NCBI GenBank assembly: GCA_009760855.2
Contig: WPIO01000055.1
Span: forward strand, 1,491,501 to 1,555,500
Direction of reading: 5' to 3'
Length of the DNA stretch: 64,000 bases
Origin: Cristatella mucedo
Taxonomy: Eukaryota > Bryozoa > Phylactolaemata > Cristatellidae
A model generated the notes under the pieces. The model made no database searches. It was given only the letters and a program-made list of their open reading frames with translations, and was not told the origin of the DNA. A program made the position numbers and the translations under genes. Below are positions 10,853 through 21,720 of the stretch, one piece after another (the stretch's first letter is position 1; every line of letters begins with the position of its first letter).

Positions 10853-11790
10853 TAATAATAATTTGTATTATTATTATTATTATACACTTGATAAAGCCCC
10901 TCAGATAGCTCAATCTCTTTCTGGGCACTATACATTTACTGCAAAGGAAGCACGATCGAATGGTTAGTAGTAACATGCTCAATAAACAACAAGAATAACA
11001 TGGTTAGGGGTAACATGCACAGGGTCAGCATGCAAATGAGGTTAGTGGCAAGATGCAGTGTCAGCATGCATAAGCACATAAAGATCGAATCACAGGGACC
11101 CACAGAATGCTGTGATAAATAGATGCGTCTTCAGTTTCTTTATAAAGGTGGACAAGTCAGAAGATGTCCTGGCGCAAGTCGGAAGTGAGTTCTAGGCTTT
11201 TGGAGCATACGAACTAAAGGCACGGTCTCCAAAAGATTTAAGGTTTGTACGAGGTATAGATAAACAGTTAGATTCCAATCAGCAAGTGGCACGATGCGTA
11301 ACCTGGTGGGAGAGTAGATCTGATAGCTGTAGGCTGGAGCCATAGAATGAAGTGACCTAAAAGTGAGCGACGAAACCTTGAAGTCGTTGCGTTGCTTGAC
11401 TGGTAGCCTGTGCAGGTCGGCGAGAAGTGGTGTAATGTGGCAACTGCGACGCTCACCACAGACATGCCTTGCATAGGCTGATAGACCAGCAAGCAGTGAG
11501 TTGCAGAAGTCGAGACGGGATGTCACAAATGCACGGACCAGCTTAAATGTGGTATCCCTGTCTAAACAGCCCTAATTTTAGCAATGTTATGTAGCTGAAA
11601 AAAGGCAGATTTGGCTGTGGAGCGTTTTGTGTCGTTGTCTAATGAAAGATCACATTGGAACATGACACCTTGATTTCGTGAAGATTCAACAAGAGATGTG
11701 GTGGCAGAGCGGATTTTGAGCTTTAGCCTTTCCAACATCAGAATCACACTTGGTTTGCCCTTAACCAGTAAGTTGGTTTTATCATCAAGA
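10853..11790 (-). mobile_element. L2-like LINE 3' half, minus
   Basis: The minus strand gives RT C-terminal protein such as 'TSRLDFCNSLLAGLSAYA', 'RRSCHITPLLADLHRLPVK' and 'QRNDFKVSSLTFRSLHSMA', with stops and frameshifts. The 3' UTR and the shared tail with ATT repeats end near 10,853. It is 5'-truncated at the junction with the plus-strand copy starting at about 11,795. Confidence 0.85.
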
Positions 11791-11794
11791 GAAC

Positions 11795-13390
11795 TTGAGC
11801 AATTACCGCCCAGTCTCCCATCTAACATTCCTATCAAAGACACTGGAGCGAGTCGTGGCAGAGCAGATGAACTCATATATTGAAACTTCAAACCTTGCTA
11901 GTAAGTTCCAGTCTGGCTTTAGAGCTAATCACTCCACAGAATCAGCATTGCTTCGGATGTACAACGACCTACTTAGGAATGCCGACATGGGTAGAGTTTC
12001 TCTGCTTGTTTTACTCGATCTTTCGGCTGCTTTTGATACTATTGATCACCAAGTCCTTCTTGAACGCCTCTCATCTCGCCTGGGCATCACTGGCACTGCT
12101 CTGCAAAAGCTCAGGTCCTGTCTCAGTGGGAGACTCCAGAGTATTGATTTGAATGGACAAAAATCGTCCGAGGTACCTCTGAAATATGGGGTACCTCGGG
12201 GCTCCGTGCTAGGTCCGGTGCTTTCACGGTTTGTACTCTCCCTCTTGCTGATGTGATTGCCGAGCACAATCTAGGCTTTCACTTCTATGTGGATGACACT
12301 CAGTTGTACCTTTGCTTTGATCCCTCCCAGCCTTCGAGCACCTCAAATTCTCTCAACTCACTTGTATTGATGATATCCACACATAGATGACAGCAAATTT
12401 TATTAAATTAAGTTATGATGAAACTAACTTACTAGCTATGGGCAAACCAAGTGTGATTCAGAAATTAGAAAAGCTGACGCTCAAAATTGGCTCTGCCAGA
12501 ATATCTCTTGCTGAGTCTGCACAAAATCAAGGTGTCCTACTCCAAAGTGACCATTCGTTAGACGACCACATCAGCTCCACAATCAAGTCTGCCTACTTTC
12601 AGCTCTATAGCATAGCTAAAATTTGGGCTTGTTTAGATAGGGATACGACATCTAAGTTGGTGCATGCAGTTGGGACATCCCGTCTTGACTTCTGTAACTC
12701 ATTGCTTGCTGGCCTATCGGCGTATGCAATCAGGCGATTACAGCTGGTGCAAAACTCCGTAGCTAGGGTTGTCTGTTGTGAGCATCGCAGCTGCCACATC
12801 ATACCACTTCTCGCGGCCTGCACTGGCTACCAGTCAAGGAACGCATCGACTTCAAGGTTCTGTGGCTCACTTTTAGGTCACTTAATTCTTTGGCTCCAGC
12901 CTACCTATCAGATTTACTCCCCCACCAGGCTAAGTATTGTAACACATGCTTTTCGGAATCCGACAGTTTACCAATACCTCGTACAAACCTCAAATCCTTT
13001 GGAGACCATGCATTTAGTTCGTATGCTCCCAAAGCCTGGAACTCCCTCCCGACTTGCGTCACAACATCCCCTGACTTGACCATATTTAAAAAGAAATTAA
13101 AAACTCACCTATTTAGGACAGCATTTAGTGGGTCCCTGTGATTCGTCCTTCATGTGCTTATGCGTGATGACACTGTGCATGCTGCCACTAACCACACTTG
13201 CATGCTGACCCTGTGCATGTCACCCCTAACCATGTTATTCATGCTGTTTATCAAGCACGATACCACTCACCATTCGATCGTGTTTTTGCAGCAAATGTAA
13301 AGCGCCTATACAGTAATTGAGTTATTTGGGGGTGCATAGTATCAAGTGGTATCAAGTATCAAGGGTATCAAGTGTATTATTAATATTATC
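11795..13390 (+). mobile_element. L2-like LINE with RT domain, plus
   Basis: This is a 5'-truncated non-LTR retrotransposon ORF2. It begins in RT at 'SNYRPVSHLTFLSKTLERVV'. Motif A is 'SAAFDTIDHQVLLE', motif B 'GVPRGSVLGPV', and motif C 'FHFYVDDTQLYLCF', the last in another frame, so a frameshift lies near 12,230. The C-terminal part runs from 12,387 to 13,141 in two frames. The 3' UTR is followed by the conserved tail at about 13,290-13,380. No endonuclease is present. The copy cannot be active. Confidence 0.88.
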
Positions 13391-13877
13391 CTTATTATCA
13401 TTCAATTTGAGAGGGTTTGTTGCTTGTTGCCATCCATGTGCAGATGTCATCAATACATGCAGCAAGGGAGTTGGGAGAATTCTATGTGCCGCGAAGAATC
13501 AAAGCAGTGGTAGATTGTGCTCGGTAATCTCATCGGCAAGAGGGAGAGTATAAACCGTGAAACGAATGGGAATGGCCCACGAGTGGTAGAGTTCAGTTTT
13601 ATCATACTCATACCTGTAAGCTCATATTTATTTTAACGAGGCATGAGCACCCACAATGCAAACTTCGAAAAAGGAAATACAAATTGACTTCAGAACTATT
13701 TCTGTCCATTTACGTATTGTGTGATTGGTTTGGGTACAGAGTCGATTGACTGGATGAATACTCCACCAATTGGCTGAATTGTCGCAAAGCTTAGTGACAT
13801 AAGTTCACTGCTTCCACTAACTCACTCAAGCAGTACCTTGACAATCATGATAAGACTAATGCTAAGACTTTGTATAG

Positions 13878-13878
<1 letters not shown>

Positions 13879-13952
<74 letters not shown>
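13879..13952. repeat. perfect palindromic (TC)n/(GA)n tract
   Basis: A TC run switches to a GA run at the central TCGA (13,914-13,917). Each arm is 37 bases and matches the other exactly with no spacer, so the tract can extrude as a cruciform. Confidence 0.95.
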
Positions 13953-13953
<1 letters not shown>

Positions 13954-14084
13954 ACTATTTCTCTAGGAGCGCTAGAAGCCGATGCAGTGGAAGCAACAAG
14001 CAGAAGTTAAGTGCGAGGTTTTAATCTCTACTGGTGGCATAGCTGACAATAATTGCCGGATGTACCTAGCTCTTACAGATAGAA

Positions 14085-14660
14085 TGAATAATAATAATCA
14101 TCATCATTTATATAGTGCCATAAGAGAACCTAACCTCTTTCTAGGCATCGTTTATATATGTTGCAAAGGAAGCAAGCATGACCATTTGGTTAGTGTTCAC
14201 ATGCACAGCATCAACATGCATAATCTGGTTAATCGTAGCATGCCAGTGTCAGCACAAATAAGTACATAAAGGGCTTTTGCTGAAAAGAACAGGTGCATCT
14301 TTAGGTTTTTTAAATTTCGTCGTCAGGGGATGTCGTGACATCAGTCGGGAGTGAGTTCCCAGCAGCTTGGGAGCATGGGGGCTAAATGCACGATCTCCAA
14401 AGGATTTGTGGTTCGTACGAGGTGCAGGTACGCGACAAGATTCAGAAAAGTGGGTGGTACACTGCTTAGCCTGGTGGAGTAGGTCTGACTGGTAGACTGG
14501 AACTAAAGAATGAAGGGATGTAAAAGTGAGTGACAAAACCTTGGGAATCAATGCAATGCGTTGCTTGACTGGAAGCCAGTGCAGGTCGGCGAGAAGTGGT
14601 GTGATGTGGCAACTGCGAGGCTCACGACAGACAAGCTTAGCTGCAGACTTTTTGCACCTA
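14085..14660 (-). mobile_element. L2-like LINE 3' part, minus
   Basis: Minus-strand translation contains 'REPRSCHITPLLADLHWLPV' and 'ALIPKVLSLTFTSLHSL', then the 3' UTR and tail with AAT repeats near 14,090. It is 5'-truncated next to the CA repeat. Confidence 0.75.
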
Positions 14661-14677
14661 GAAAGCAACATCAAAAC

Positions 14678-14693
14678 CACACACACACACACA

Positions 14694-14764
<71 letters not shown>

Positions 14765-14767
14765 TTA
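14678..14767. repeat. (AC)n followed by (AT)n
   Basis: About 70 bases of AC (one AG) pass into about 20 bases of AT. Confidence 0.95.
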
Positions 14768-14911
14768 TACGTATGTTTGGTGAGATCCTTGCTCGCCCTA
14801 TCGGGGGGGGGGGTAGTGCTAAAAAATGCAGGCGCGACGAGCGAATCAGACAAACACTCAACAATTTTCCTGATTTGTTAAAGCATTTGTTCCGCGATTA
14901 CAGAATAATTA

Positions 14912-15046
14912 ATATGCATAGCGCCCCAAGAGGAGGTAATCTCTATTAAGGCGCTTCACACATGCTGCTCGGGGCTCGAGCCCGTGACCTCGGCGAGACC
15001 TTGGTCGGTTCGAGCACCTAAACCGCTGGACCAAACCAGCTCGGCG
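14912..15046 (-). mobile_element. tRNA-derived SINE with L2-type tail (SINE-B), copy 1
   Basis: On the minus strand a tRNA-like head starts GCCGAGCTGGTTTGGTCCAG. It has a polymerase III A box TGGTCCAGCGG (15,033-15,023) and a B box GGGCTCGAGCCC (about 14,984-14,973). It passes directly into the L2-type tail (GAAGCGCCTTAATAGAGATT, then GGGGCGCTATGCATATT). The head has an extra arm between the boxes, as in Leu/Ser-like tRNAs. It is not a functional tRNA gene. Confidence 0.8.
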
Positions 15047-15049
15047 AAT

Positions 15050-15153
15050 AAAGGAGCTTTCTGTCGATGCAATCGCCTGCAAGCATAATCTGGGCTTTCA
15101 TTTATGTACAGGTGACACGCAGATGTGCCTGTGCTTTGATCCCTCCCGGCCAC
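15050..15153 (+). mobile_element. L2-like RT fragment (motif C region)
   Basis: The translation 'ACKHNLGFHLCTGDTQMCLC' corresponds to 'AKHNLGFHFYADDTQLYLCF' of intact copies. The YADD box is mutated. It abuts SINE-B copy 1. Confidence 0.65.
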
Positions 15154-15159
15154 GGTGAA

Positions 15160-16450
15160 GCCAAGAGGGGGGCAGCTAACCTTCTCAGCACCGCTCCCTT
15201 GGCAGACGAGAGAGCCGCCTCGGCTGCAAAGTAGCAGCACTCGCTGTAATCGCGTGCATTGCGCTTGCTTCAGCCGGTTGCAACTGCTAGCTTTTAGCGC
15301 CTCGAGTGAACAGGAAGATGCGAATCTAGCCATACAGATCCACTAGATCAGACCCTTTACATAAGCCGTAGCGAGCGATAGAGGTAATCCAACAGGGTTA
15401 CCTAGTTAGGTCCTAACAAAAACTTAAAGCTTAAAGCGACCGTACAGAAAGAAGACGCGAACTGGCGAGTGGGCCGACTAATGCGCTGCTTTAGTCGCGA
15501 TGCTCGGCTCGTAGGCAAGCGAAAGAATTACATTACGCCGAGGGTTTCAAGCAAATTAACGGGCTAGATGAGCCTAAGGATCACCGCCAATAGTTGGGTC
15601 CGAGAAAACATCAACTTCGCAAGTTTCAGAATAGAGCTTAGCTAGATCAAGCCAGAGACTGCCCTTCGACAGAAGCGAGAGACTGAGCGTACGAGGCGAC
15701 GAAAAACTAAGTTAAGCTTAGACTATAAAGTTATATTCCAAGGTTGATTTTCCAGCAGCTTGCACCTCGTTGGGCTGCGTTCGCTAAGATCTCAGGGTGG
15801 GTGTGGACTTTCGCTGGCGATTTCAGGCATACCCTTGGGCCCACTATACCACGTTTTGTTTTTAGTTTCAACCAAAAGCACCGCTTTGCACTGCATAAGG
15901 CGATTGCCCCGACTCGTGGCCCCCAACGAACCGCCCCCACAATAAGCTGTCGGTTTCGTGGCCCAGTTATAGCTGGGTGTAATTTAACCCCTCCCCCTTT
16001 CTGGTTCCGAATTTCGTAGCATCCCGGCGGAGCATCAGGAGAGGGAACGGACGCTTTCGCGGTTACAAGTCTATAGTCAGGAAACCTATACCATCATCTG
16101 TCACCTCGCTAGCACCTCGGGACAGTGTAGAAAAGGCCAAGGTGTTTGGGTCGTCCCGGTCTGCGACTCCAGCAGCAGTAGCCACAACTTCCGCTTCGTT
16201 TCTTGAGATACAAGCAATCCTCTTGAAAAAAGCATCCTCGAAACATCCGCGGGGAAATAGATTCGGACTCGCCAACGTAGACCGTCGGTACGCTTCCCGA
16301 TCTTGCAGCCACGCTGGCAGAGTTCGATCGATTCGATCGGATCGAGGCTTGATCGGTTCGATCGACTACCTCACCGGAGGCTGCCACGCTTTTGTATGTC
16401 CCAGTCATCCGATGTGCCTCTATAGCACGGGATGCCGCAGAGTGCGTGGT
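15160..16450. other. no gene recognised
   Basis: Mixed-composition sequence with short open frames on both strands and no recognisable domain. CG is frequent between 15.4 and 16.35 kb. Confidence 0.4.
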
Positions 16451-16459
16451 CCACTTCTT

Positions 16460-16582
16460 TTCTCCACAAATTCTACTGTCAACTCTTGCGGATGCAATCA
16501 CCAAACACAGCCTAGGCTCTCATTTGTATGCATTAGTCCCGCAGCTTTGCTTGTGCTTTGATCACCCCCTGCTTCCAGCAAG

Positions 16583-16659
<77 letters not shown>

Positions 16660-17525
16660 CCTTGATGCATGTAATTTCGGGCATTCGCACTTGGATGGCA
16701 ACAAACTTTCTCAACTTGAATGACAATAAAACCAAGTTACTTGTCAAGGCCGAGCCCAGTGATGCTGATTGAAATTGGAAATTGGTCGATCCCTCCAAAT
16801 GGGCTCTACCAGCCTATCTAGCATATCATGTAGCCTCAGCTCAAAATCTGGGCGTCCTGTTCCAAAGTCACCTTTCAATAGACGACCACTTCGGCTCCGC
16901 AATCAAGTCTGCCTACTTTCAGCTATGTAACCATGCAAAAGTTCGGGCAGTCTTCGAAAGGGATGCCTATCTCCAAGTTAGTCCACGTACAGGTTTCATC
17001 CTTCCCAGCTTCTGGAACTCACTGCGTGCAGGTCGTCAGGCAAAAAGACGTTTAGAGTCGATGCGAAACTCGGGAGCCCAGCTTGTCTGTCGTGAGCATC
17101 GTAGCTGCCAAATAACACCATTTCTCACCAATTTTTAATTAATCAGTTGACTTCAAGACTCTGTTTTTCTTGTAGATTCTTCCATTCTCTGGCTCGGGCC
17201 TACCTATCATAACTACTTTCCGATCAAATTTGGCATTTCGCCACCCGCTTTTCTGACTCGATTGATTTAGATGTGTCTCAAGCCAACCCTCTAATTCTTT
17301 GGAGACCATTAGTTCGTACGCCCCAAAAGCCTTCCATAGGTGTCCACACATCATTTGTTCTATACATGTGAATTGTCTTTCATCTGTGCCCGCGTTCCGA
17401 CACTGCGCTTGTTAAAGCTTACCAATCGACAAACTTCATTTTCAGCATAAGGAAAATGCCTAGAAAGAGATTAAGCTCTCTTAGGGCACTACACAATTAT
17501 CTTATTATTTATTATTACCAATAGA
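16460..17525 (+). mobile_element. L2-like LINE with (CT)n expanded inside the RT
   Basis: Motif C region 'LADAITKHSLGSHLYALVPQ' is followed by a 67-bp CT run (16,588-16,654), then 'ISGIRTWMATNFLNLNDNKT' and 'FQSHLSIDDHFGSAIKSAYF'. Decayed C-terminal sequence and a tail ('ATGCCTAGAAAGAGATTAAG', near 17,457) with ATT repeats follow. Stops and frameshifts are present. Confidence 0.75.
16588..16654. repeat. (CT)n microsatellite within LINE ORF
   Basis: A pure CT run located where intact L2 copies read TTCTCTCAACTC. Confidence 0.95.
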
Positions 17526-17719
17526 AGCATTGATAACAATTAAGGTATTATAAGTAGACAAGTATGCAAAAGCATCCTCTACTCATGGCCGCTGATTAGT
17601 AAGCTGCCTTGTTAGGAAAACGCACTGATTCGTGAATAGGTAAGCACTCCAACCACTCCGGAAGTAGGACAAGTTCACCCGGAGAACTAGACAAAAGCGT
17701 ACCGCTATCACCCTTGCTC

Positions 17720-18178
17720 ACATTCACAGTTTCTGAACACGCAGGCATGCTAAAGACAGCTCATTCGGATGGAGCATAGGTTGCGACCAATAGCGTCTCT
17801 TCGAATGCCGTCGAATACGGAGATGACGTAATGTCAGTCGATTGTGATTTCCGGGTCTTTGGAGCTTAGTAAGTGAAGGCGTGATCTCGATGAGATTTGA
17901 GAGGTTAGAGGTTAGAGGAAGCGGCGAACCAATCGAAGAGCAGGCAGAAGAGCGGAAGGCGCGACGGGAAATTAAATCAGATAGGTAGGCCGGAGCACGT
18001 GAGTGAAGGAACCTATAAAAATGACAGAGTCTTGAAGGGTATACCATGCTTGATAAGCAGCCACTACAGACTCGAGAGCAGTGATGTAACGAGACAGTTG
18101 AGACCTTTACAACGCAAAAGGAAAGGTGCTGGCTGTAGCTGGAAGTAGCACGCATAACTCTAAAAAAATAAGATAACA
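17720..18178 (-). mobile_element. diverged L2-like LINE 3' fragment, minus
   Basis: The minus translation includes 'FYRFLHSRAPAYLSDLISRR', which parallels 'FRSLHSLAPAYLSDLLP' of the common family, but the flanking residues differ. It appears to be an older or separate subfamily. Confidence 0.6.
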
Positions 18179-18185
18179 TAATTAG

Positions 18186-18322
18186 TTTTTGTATAGCGTC
18201 CCAGAAGAACTTAATCTCTATTCAGGCGTTTCACATATGCTGCTCAGGGCTCGAGCCCACGACCTCAGCCAGACCTTGGTCGGGGCGAACACCTAAACCG
18301 CTGGACCAAACCAACTCGGCAG
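18186..18322 (-). mobile_element. tRNA-derived SINE with L2-type tail (SINE-B), copy 2
   Basis: On the minus strand: head GCCGAGTTGGTTTGGTCCAG, A box TGGTCCAGCGG (18,308-18,298), B box GGGCTCGAGCCC (18,258-18,247). The tail GAAACGCCTGAATAGAGATT then GGGACGCTATACAAAAACTA follows. The layout is the same as copies at 14.9 and 39.4 kb. Confidence 0.82.
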
Positions 18323-18468
18323 CTCTATTTCTTTTTCGGGGCATTCGCCGCGAAGCCGTTGGGAGTAGTGCTCGTTGTTAAAAAAGAAAACGCAGTTAAG
18401 TTCTGGACCATGTATTCGCCCACCGTTGAAAGAAGGAAGACGAGGCCAGCATCAGGCCAGCAGCAGGC

Positions 18469-18473
<5 letters not shown>

Positions 18474-18555
<82 letters not shown>
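18474..18555. repeat. (GA)n microsatellite
   Basis: A pure GA run of about 80 bases. Confidence 0.97.
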
Positions 18556-18556
<1 letters not shown>

Positions 18557-18639
18557 ATCTAGCGCCACCTAGCGGCAGAGAGTGCCAAACATTGGCCACT
18601 CCCACGACGGCTTCGGGTTGGATGTGGCCGACCTGTACT

Positions 18640-18643
18640 CGGC

Positions 18644-18680
<37 letters not shown>

Positions 18681-18985
18681 TCACTTGATAAAGCGGCCTC
18701 AGAGAACTCAATCTCTCTCTAGGCGCTTTACATTTGCTGTAAAGTGAAATGCAATTGAATGGTAAGTAAAATCATGCTTGAAAAACAAACGAGATGAATA
18801 ATGTGGTTAGGGGTGACATGCACAGGGTCAGCATGCAAATGTGGTTAATGGCAGCATGCACAGTGTCAGCACGCATAAGCACATCAAAGACGAATCACGG
18901 GGACCCACTAAATGCTGTCCTAAATAGGTGTGTTTTTAGGTTCCTTTTAAATGTGGTCAGGTCAGGGGATGTTTTGACGCAGGCT
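18640..18985 (-). mobile_element. L2-like LINE 3' UTR and tail, minus
   Basis: (AAT)n, then the reverse-complement tail and the 3' UTR block 'GGGGTGACATGCACAGGGTC'. It ends where the ORF2 C-terminus begins. It belongs to the subfamily with GTAAAGTGAAATGCAATTGA. Confidence 0.8.
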
Positions 18986-18989
18986 AACG

Positions 18990-19640
18990 TCGCAGACGGG
19001 ACTGCAATTAAATGCGGTGCTCTGCCGAATTCGAGCAGTACAATTTTTGGCACATCACAGCTGGTTGGAAAGCAGTGCTGCCGCGCCAGAAAGAAAACGT
19101 GTGAACTACCTGCACAAACTCTGATGTTTACTTAACGTTTCGCCAAATTGCTTCATGGTATGGGGATTCGAAAGCGCGTTACAATATCCGCTCGCAGCGG
19201 AGCCTCAATTAAATGCCCGTCTTACCGTTATAAAGAAAAGGCTTAGGAAGGCACGTATTTGACGTTAGGTTACGCGTCGCCAGCAGCGCTACAAGAATTC
19301 AGAGCGAGGCTGCGCTGGTGGCCTGCTGCGCTGGTGGCCTGCTGCGCTTGCTGCACTTTAACGGCAGTTTACGGCAGTGGACGAGATGGCACGAGGACGC
19401 GCTCGCAAAATGGCACGCAATTCTGTGGACACGCTCGAGAATTAGCGAAGAATTTGAGCAAATTGCGAAGCCGATCTCTTTTGGACTAGCGGCATATTGC
19501 CGTAGTTGCTTGTCTCGTCACAGCCCATTTGCTAGAACTTGTTCGGTACATGGCGACGACGGTGCGCTGCAAGATTCACTCGAAATTGCAGCTTCGAATT
19601 CAGCCGATTTATGTAGGACTGGGGTTCGATTTCTTGTTAT
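18990..19640. other. no gene recognised
   Basis: Open frames of 76-113 codons overlap here on the plus strand, but none resembles a known domain. Confidence 0.35.
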
Positions 19641-19644
19641 TCTT

Positions 19645-19780
19645 GCTGGTTATTGAGCATGCTACCGCTAAGCATTCGATCGTTCTTCCCTTTGCAGCAA
19701 ATGTAAAGGGCCTAGAAAGAGACTGAGTTCTCTGAGGACGCTCAAAAACAAAAGTATTATTTTTAATATTATTGTTAATT
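19645..19780 (+). mobile_element. L2-like LINE 3' tail
   Basis: Tail only: 'TTTGCAGCAAATGTAAAGG', CCTAGAAAGAGACTGAG, then A/T-rich ATT repeats. Confidence 0.75.
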
Positions 19781-19784
19781 TTAG

Positions 19785-19900
19785 CCCATGAGGTTAGGTG
19801 CTCGCTCGTATGGGTTCAAGTCCTGCAGTGGGAGATCCTTTATGCAACTACAAGCGGCGGCGACAGCCGTTAAGGATATCCTGCCCCTATATACATGAGG
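19785..19900 (+). mobile_element. partial tRNA-derived SINE (SINE-A)
   Basis: Contains a box-B-like GGGTTCAAGTCCTGCAGTGG, then GATCCTTTATGCAAC and CGGCGACAGCCGTTAAGG. These are the middle blocks of the SINE-A family seen at 29.8 and 48.5 kb. Confidence 0.55.
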
Positions 19901-20374
19901 ATTAGAGTGGACTTTTGTGGGTTACAGTAACTTCTTTTGCTAGTCATGAGAGCTGGTTTGAAAGTTTCACTCGAGATTAACTGTGACTAAGAGTTATCGA
20001 GCACAGAGCAATCGACAGAGCAAAGCTCTTGTCGGTTCTTGTGGTTGATGGAACGATAATCCAAGCAAAGAAGGATATAAACGCATTGCATGCCATCGCG
20101 CGAGTGCTCGAGCAAATGGCATCCGAAGTGATGGCCTAGCGAGCGGCACGGCAATTTCGAGCTGCAATCTACCCGCCATTTACGCAATAAGCCGTGCAAA
20201 ACTTAGGTTACAGCTGCATATTATATGCATCAGTGCATCGGGTTTAGCTACATTTTTTTGACGGAATTTCGCACGCCCATTGGTGTGAATATGGCCCGAA
20301 GGACCCATGCCAGCCGGTGGGCCGAGATTTTCGAGCAGCTAGCCAAATGCCAATCCAAAATGAGGCAAAAACCT

Positions 20375-21720
20375 ATAATAATAATAATGCAATTGATAAA
20401 GCGCCATCAGAGAACTCAATCTCTTTCTAGGCACTTTACATTTGCTGCAAAGGCAAACGCGATTGAATGGTGAGTAATATCATGCTTGATAAACAATATG
20501 AATAACATAGTTAGGTGTGACATGCACAGGGTCAGCATGCAAGTGTGGTTAGTGGCAGTATGCACAGTGTCAGCATGCATAAGCACATCAAGGACGAATC
20601 ACAGGGACCCACTAGATGCTGTCCTAAATAGGTGTGTTTTTAAGTTCTTTTTAAATGCGATCAAGTCAGGGAATGTTCTGACGCAAGTCGGGAGGGAGTT
20701 CCAGGCTTTGCAAGTAACGAACTAAATGCACGGTCTCCAAAGGATTTGAGGTTTGTACGAGGTATTGGTAAACTGTTGGATTCCGAAAAGCGGGTGGTAC
20801 ATGCTTGGCCAGGTGGGGCAGCAGATCTGAGAGATAGGCTGGAGCCATAGAATGAAGTGACCTAAAAGTGAGCGACGAAACCTTAAAGTCGATCCGTTGC
20901 GTGACTGGTAGCCAGTGCAGGTCGGCGAGAGGTGGGGTGATGTGGCAACTGCGACGCTCACGACTGACAAGCCTAGCTGCGGTGTTTTGCACCAGCTGTA
21001 AGCGCCTGATTGCATATGCCGATAGGCCAGCAAGCAATGAGTTACAGAAGTCAAGACGGGATGTCGCAAATGCATGGACCAACTTAGACGTGGTATCCTT
21101 ATCTAAAAAGGCCCGGATTTTAGCAATATTGTGTATCTGAAAGTAAGCAGACTTGACTGTGGACCTGATGTGGTCGTCTGACGGGAGGTCACTTTGGAAC
21201 ATGACACCTAGATTTCGAGCTGACTCAACAGAATATATGCTGGCAGAGCCAATTTTGAGCGTCAGCCTTTCCAATTTCTGAATCACACAGGGTTTGCCCA
21301 TAGCTAGTAAGTTAGTTTTATCATCGTTTAGTTTAAGAAAGTTTGCTGCCATCTGTATGCAGATGTCACTAATACATGCAGCAAGTGAGTTGAGAGAATT
21401 TGAGGTGCTCGAAGGCTGGGAGGGATCAAAGCACAGGTACAACTGAGTGTCATCCGCATAGAAGTGAAAGCCTAGATTGTGCTTGGCAATCACATCAGCA
21501 AGAGGGAGAGTAGAAACCGTGAAAAGAACCGGACCTAGCACCTAGCCCTGAGGTACACCATATTTCAGAGGTGCCTCGGACGATCTTTGTCCATTCACGT
21601 CAATACTCTGGAGTCTCCCACTGAGATAGGACCTGAACCGCTGCAGAGCAGTGCCGCATCCGCATATACGTGAAAGCGTAGATTGTGCTTGGCAATCACA
21701 TCAGCTAGATTTTCATTATT
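20375..21720 (-). mobile_element. L2-like LINE with long RT C-terminal frame, minus
   Basis: The longest open L2 reading in the window is 21,541-20,666 (291 codons). It starts after RT motif B and includes motif C 'FHFYADDTQLYLCFDPSQ' with an intact YADD, then 'LNDDKTNLLAMGKP' and 'TSRLDFCNSLLAGLSAYAIR'. The 3' UTR and tail end at (AAT)n near 20,380. Upstream, 21,545-21,720 holds motif B residues with a stop and a misplaced motif C fragment, so the 5' side is rearranged. Confidence 0.88.

Noticed and set aside
20060-20340. Weak resemblance to the 19.2-19.6 kb segment
   Set aside because: On direct reading the similarity is limited to a few short words and is not collinear.
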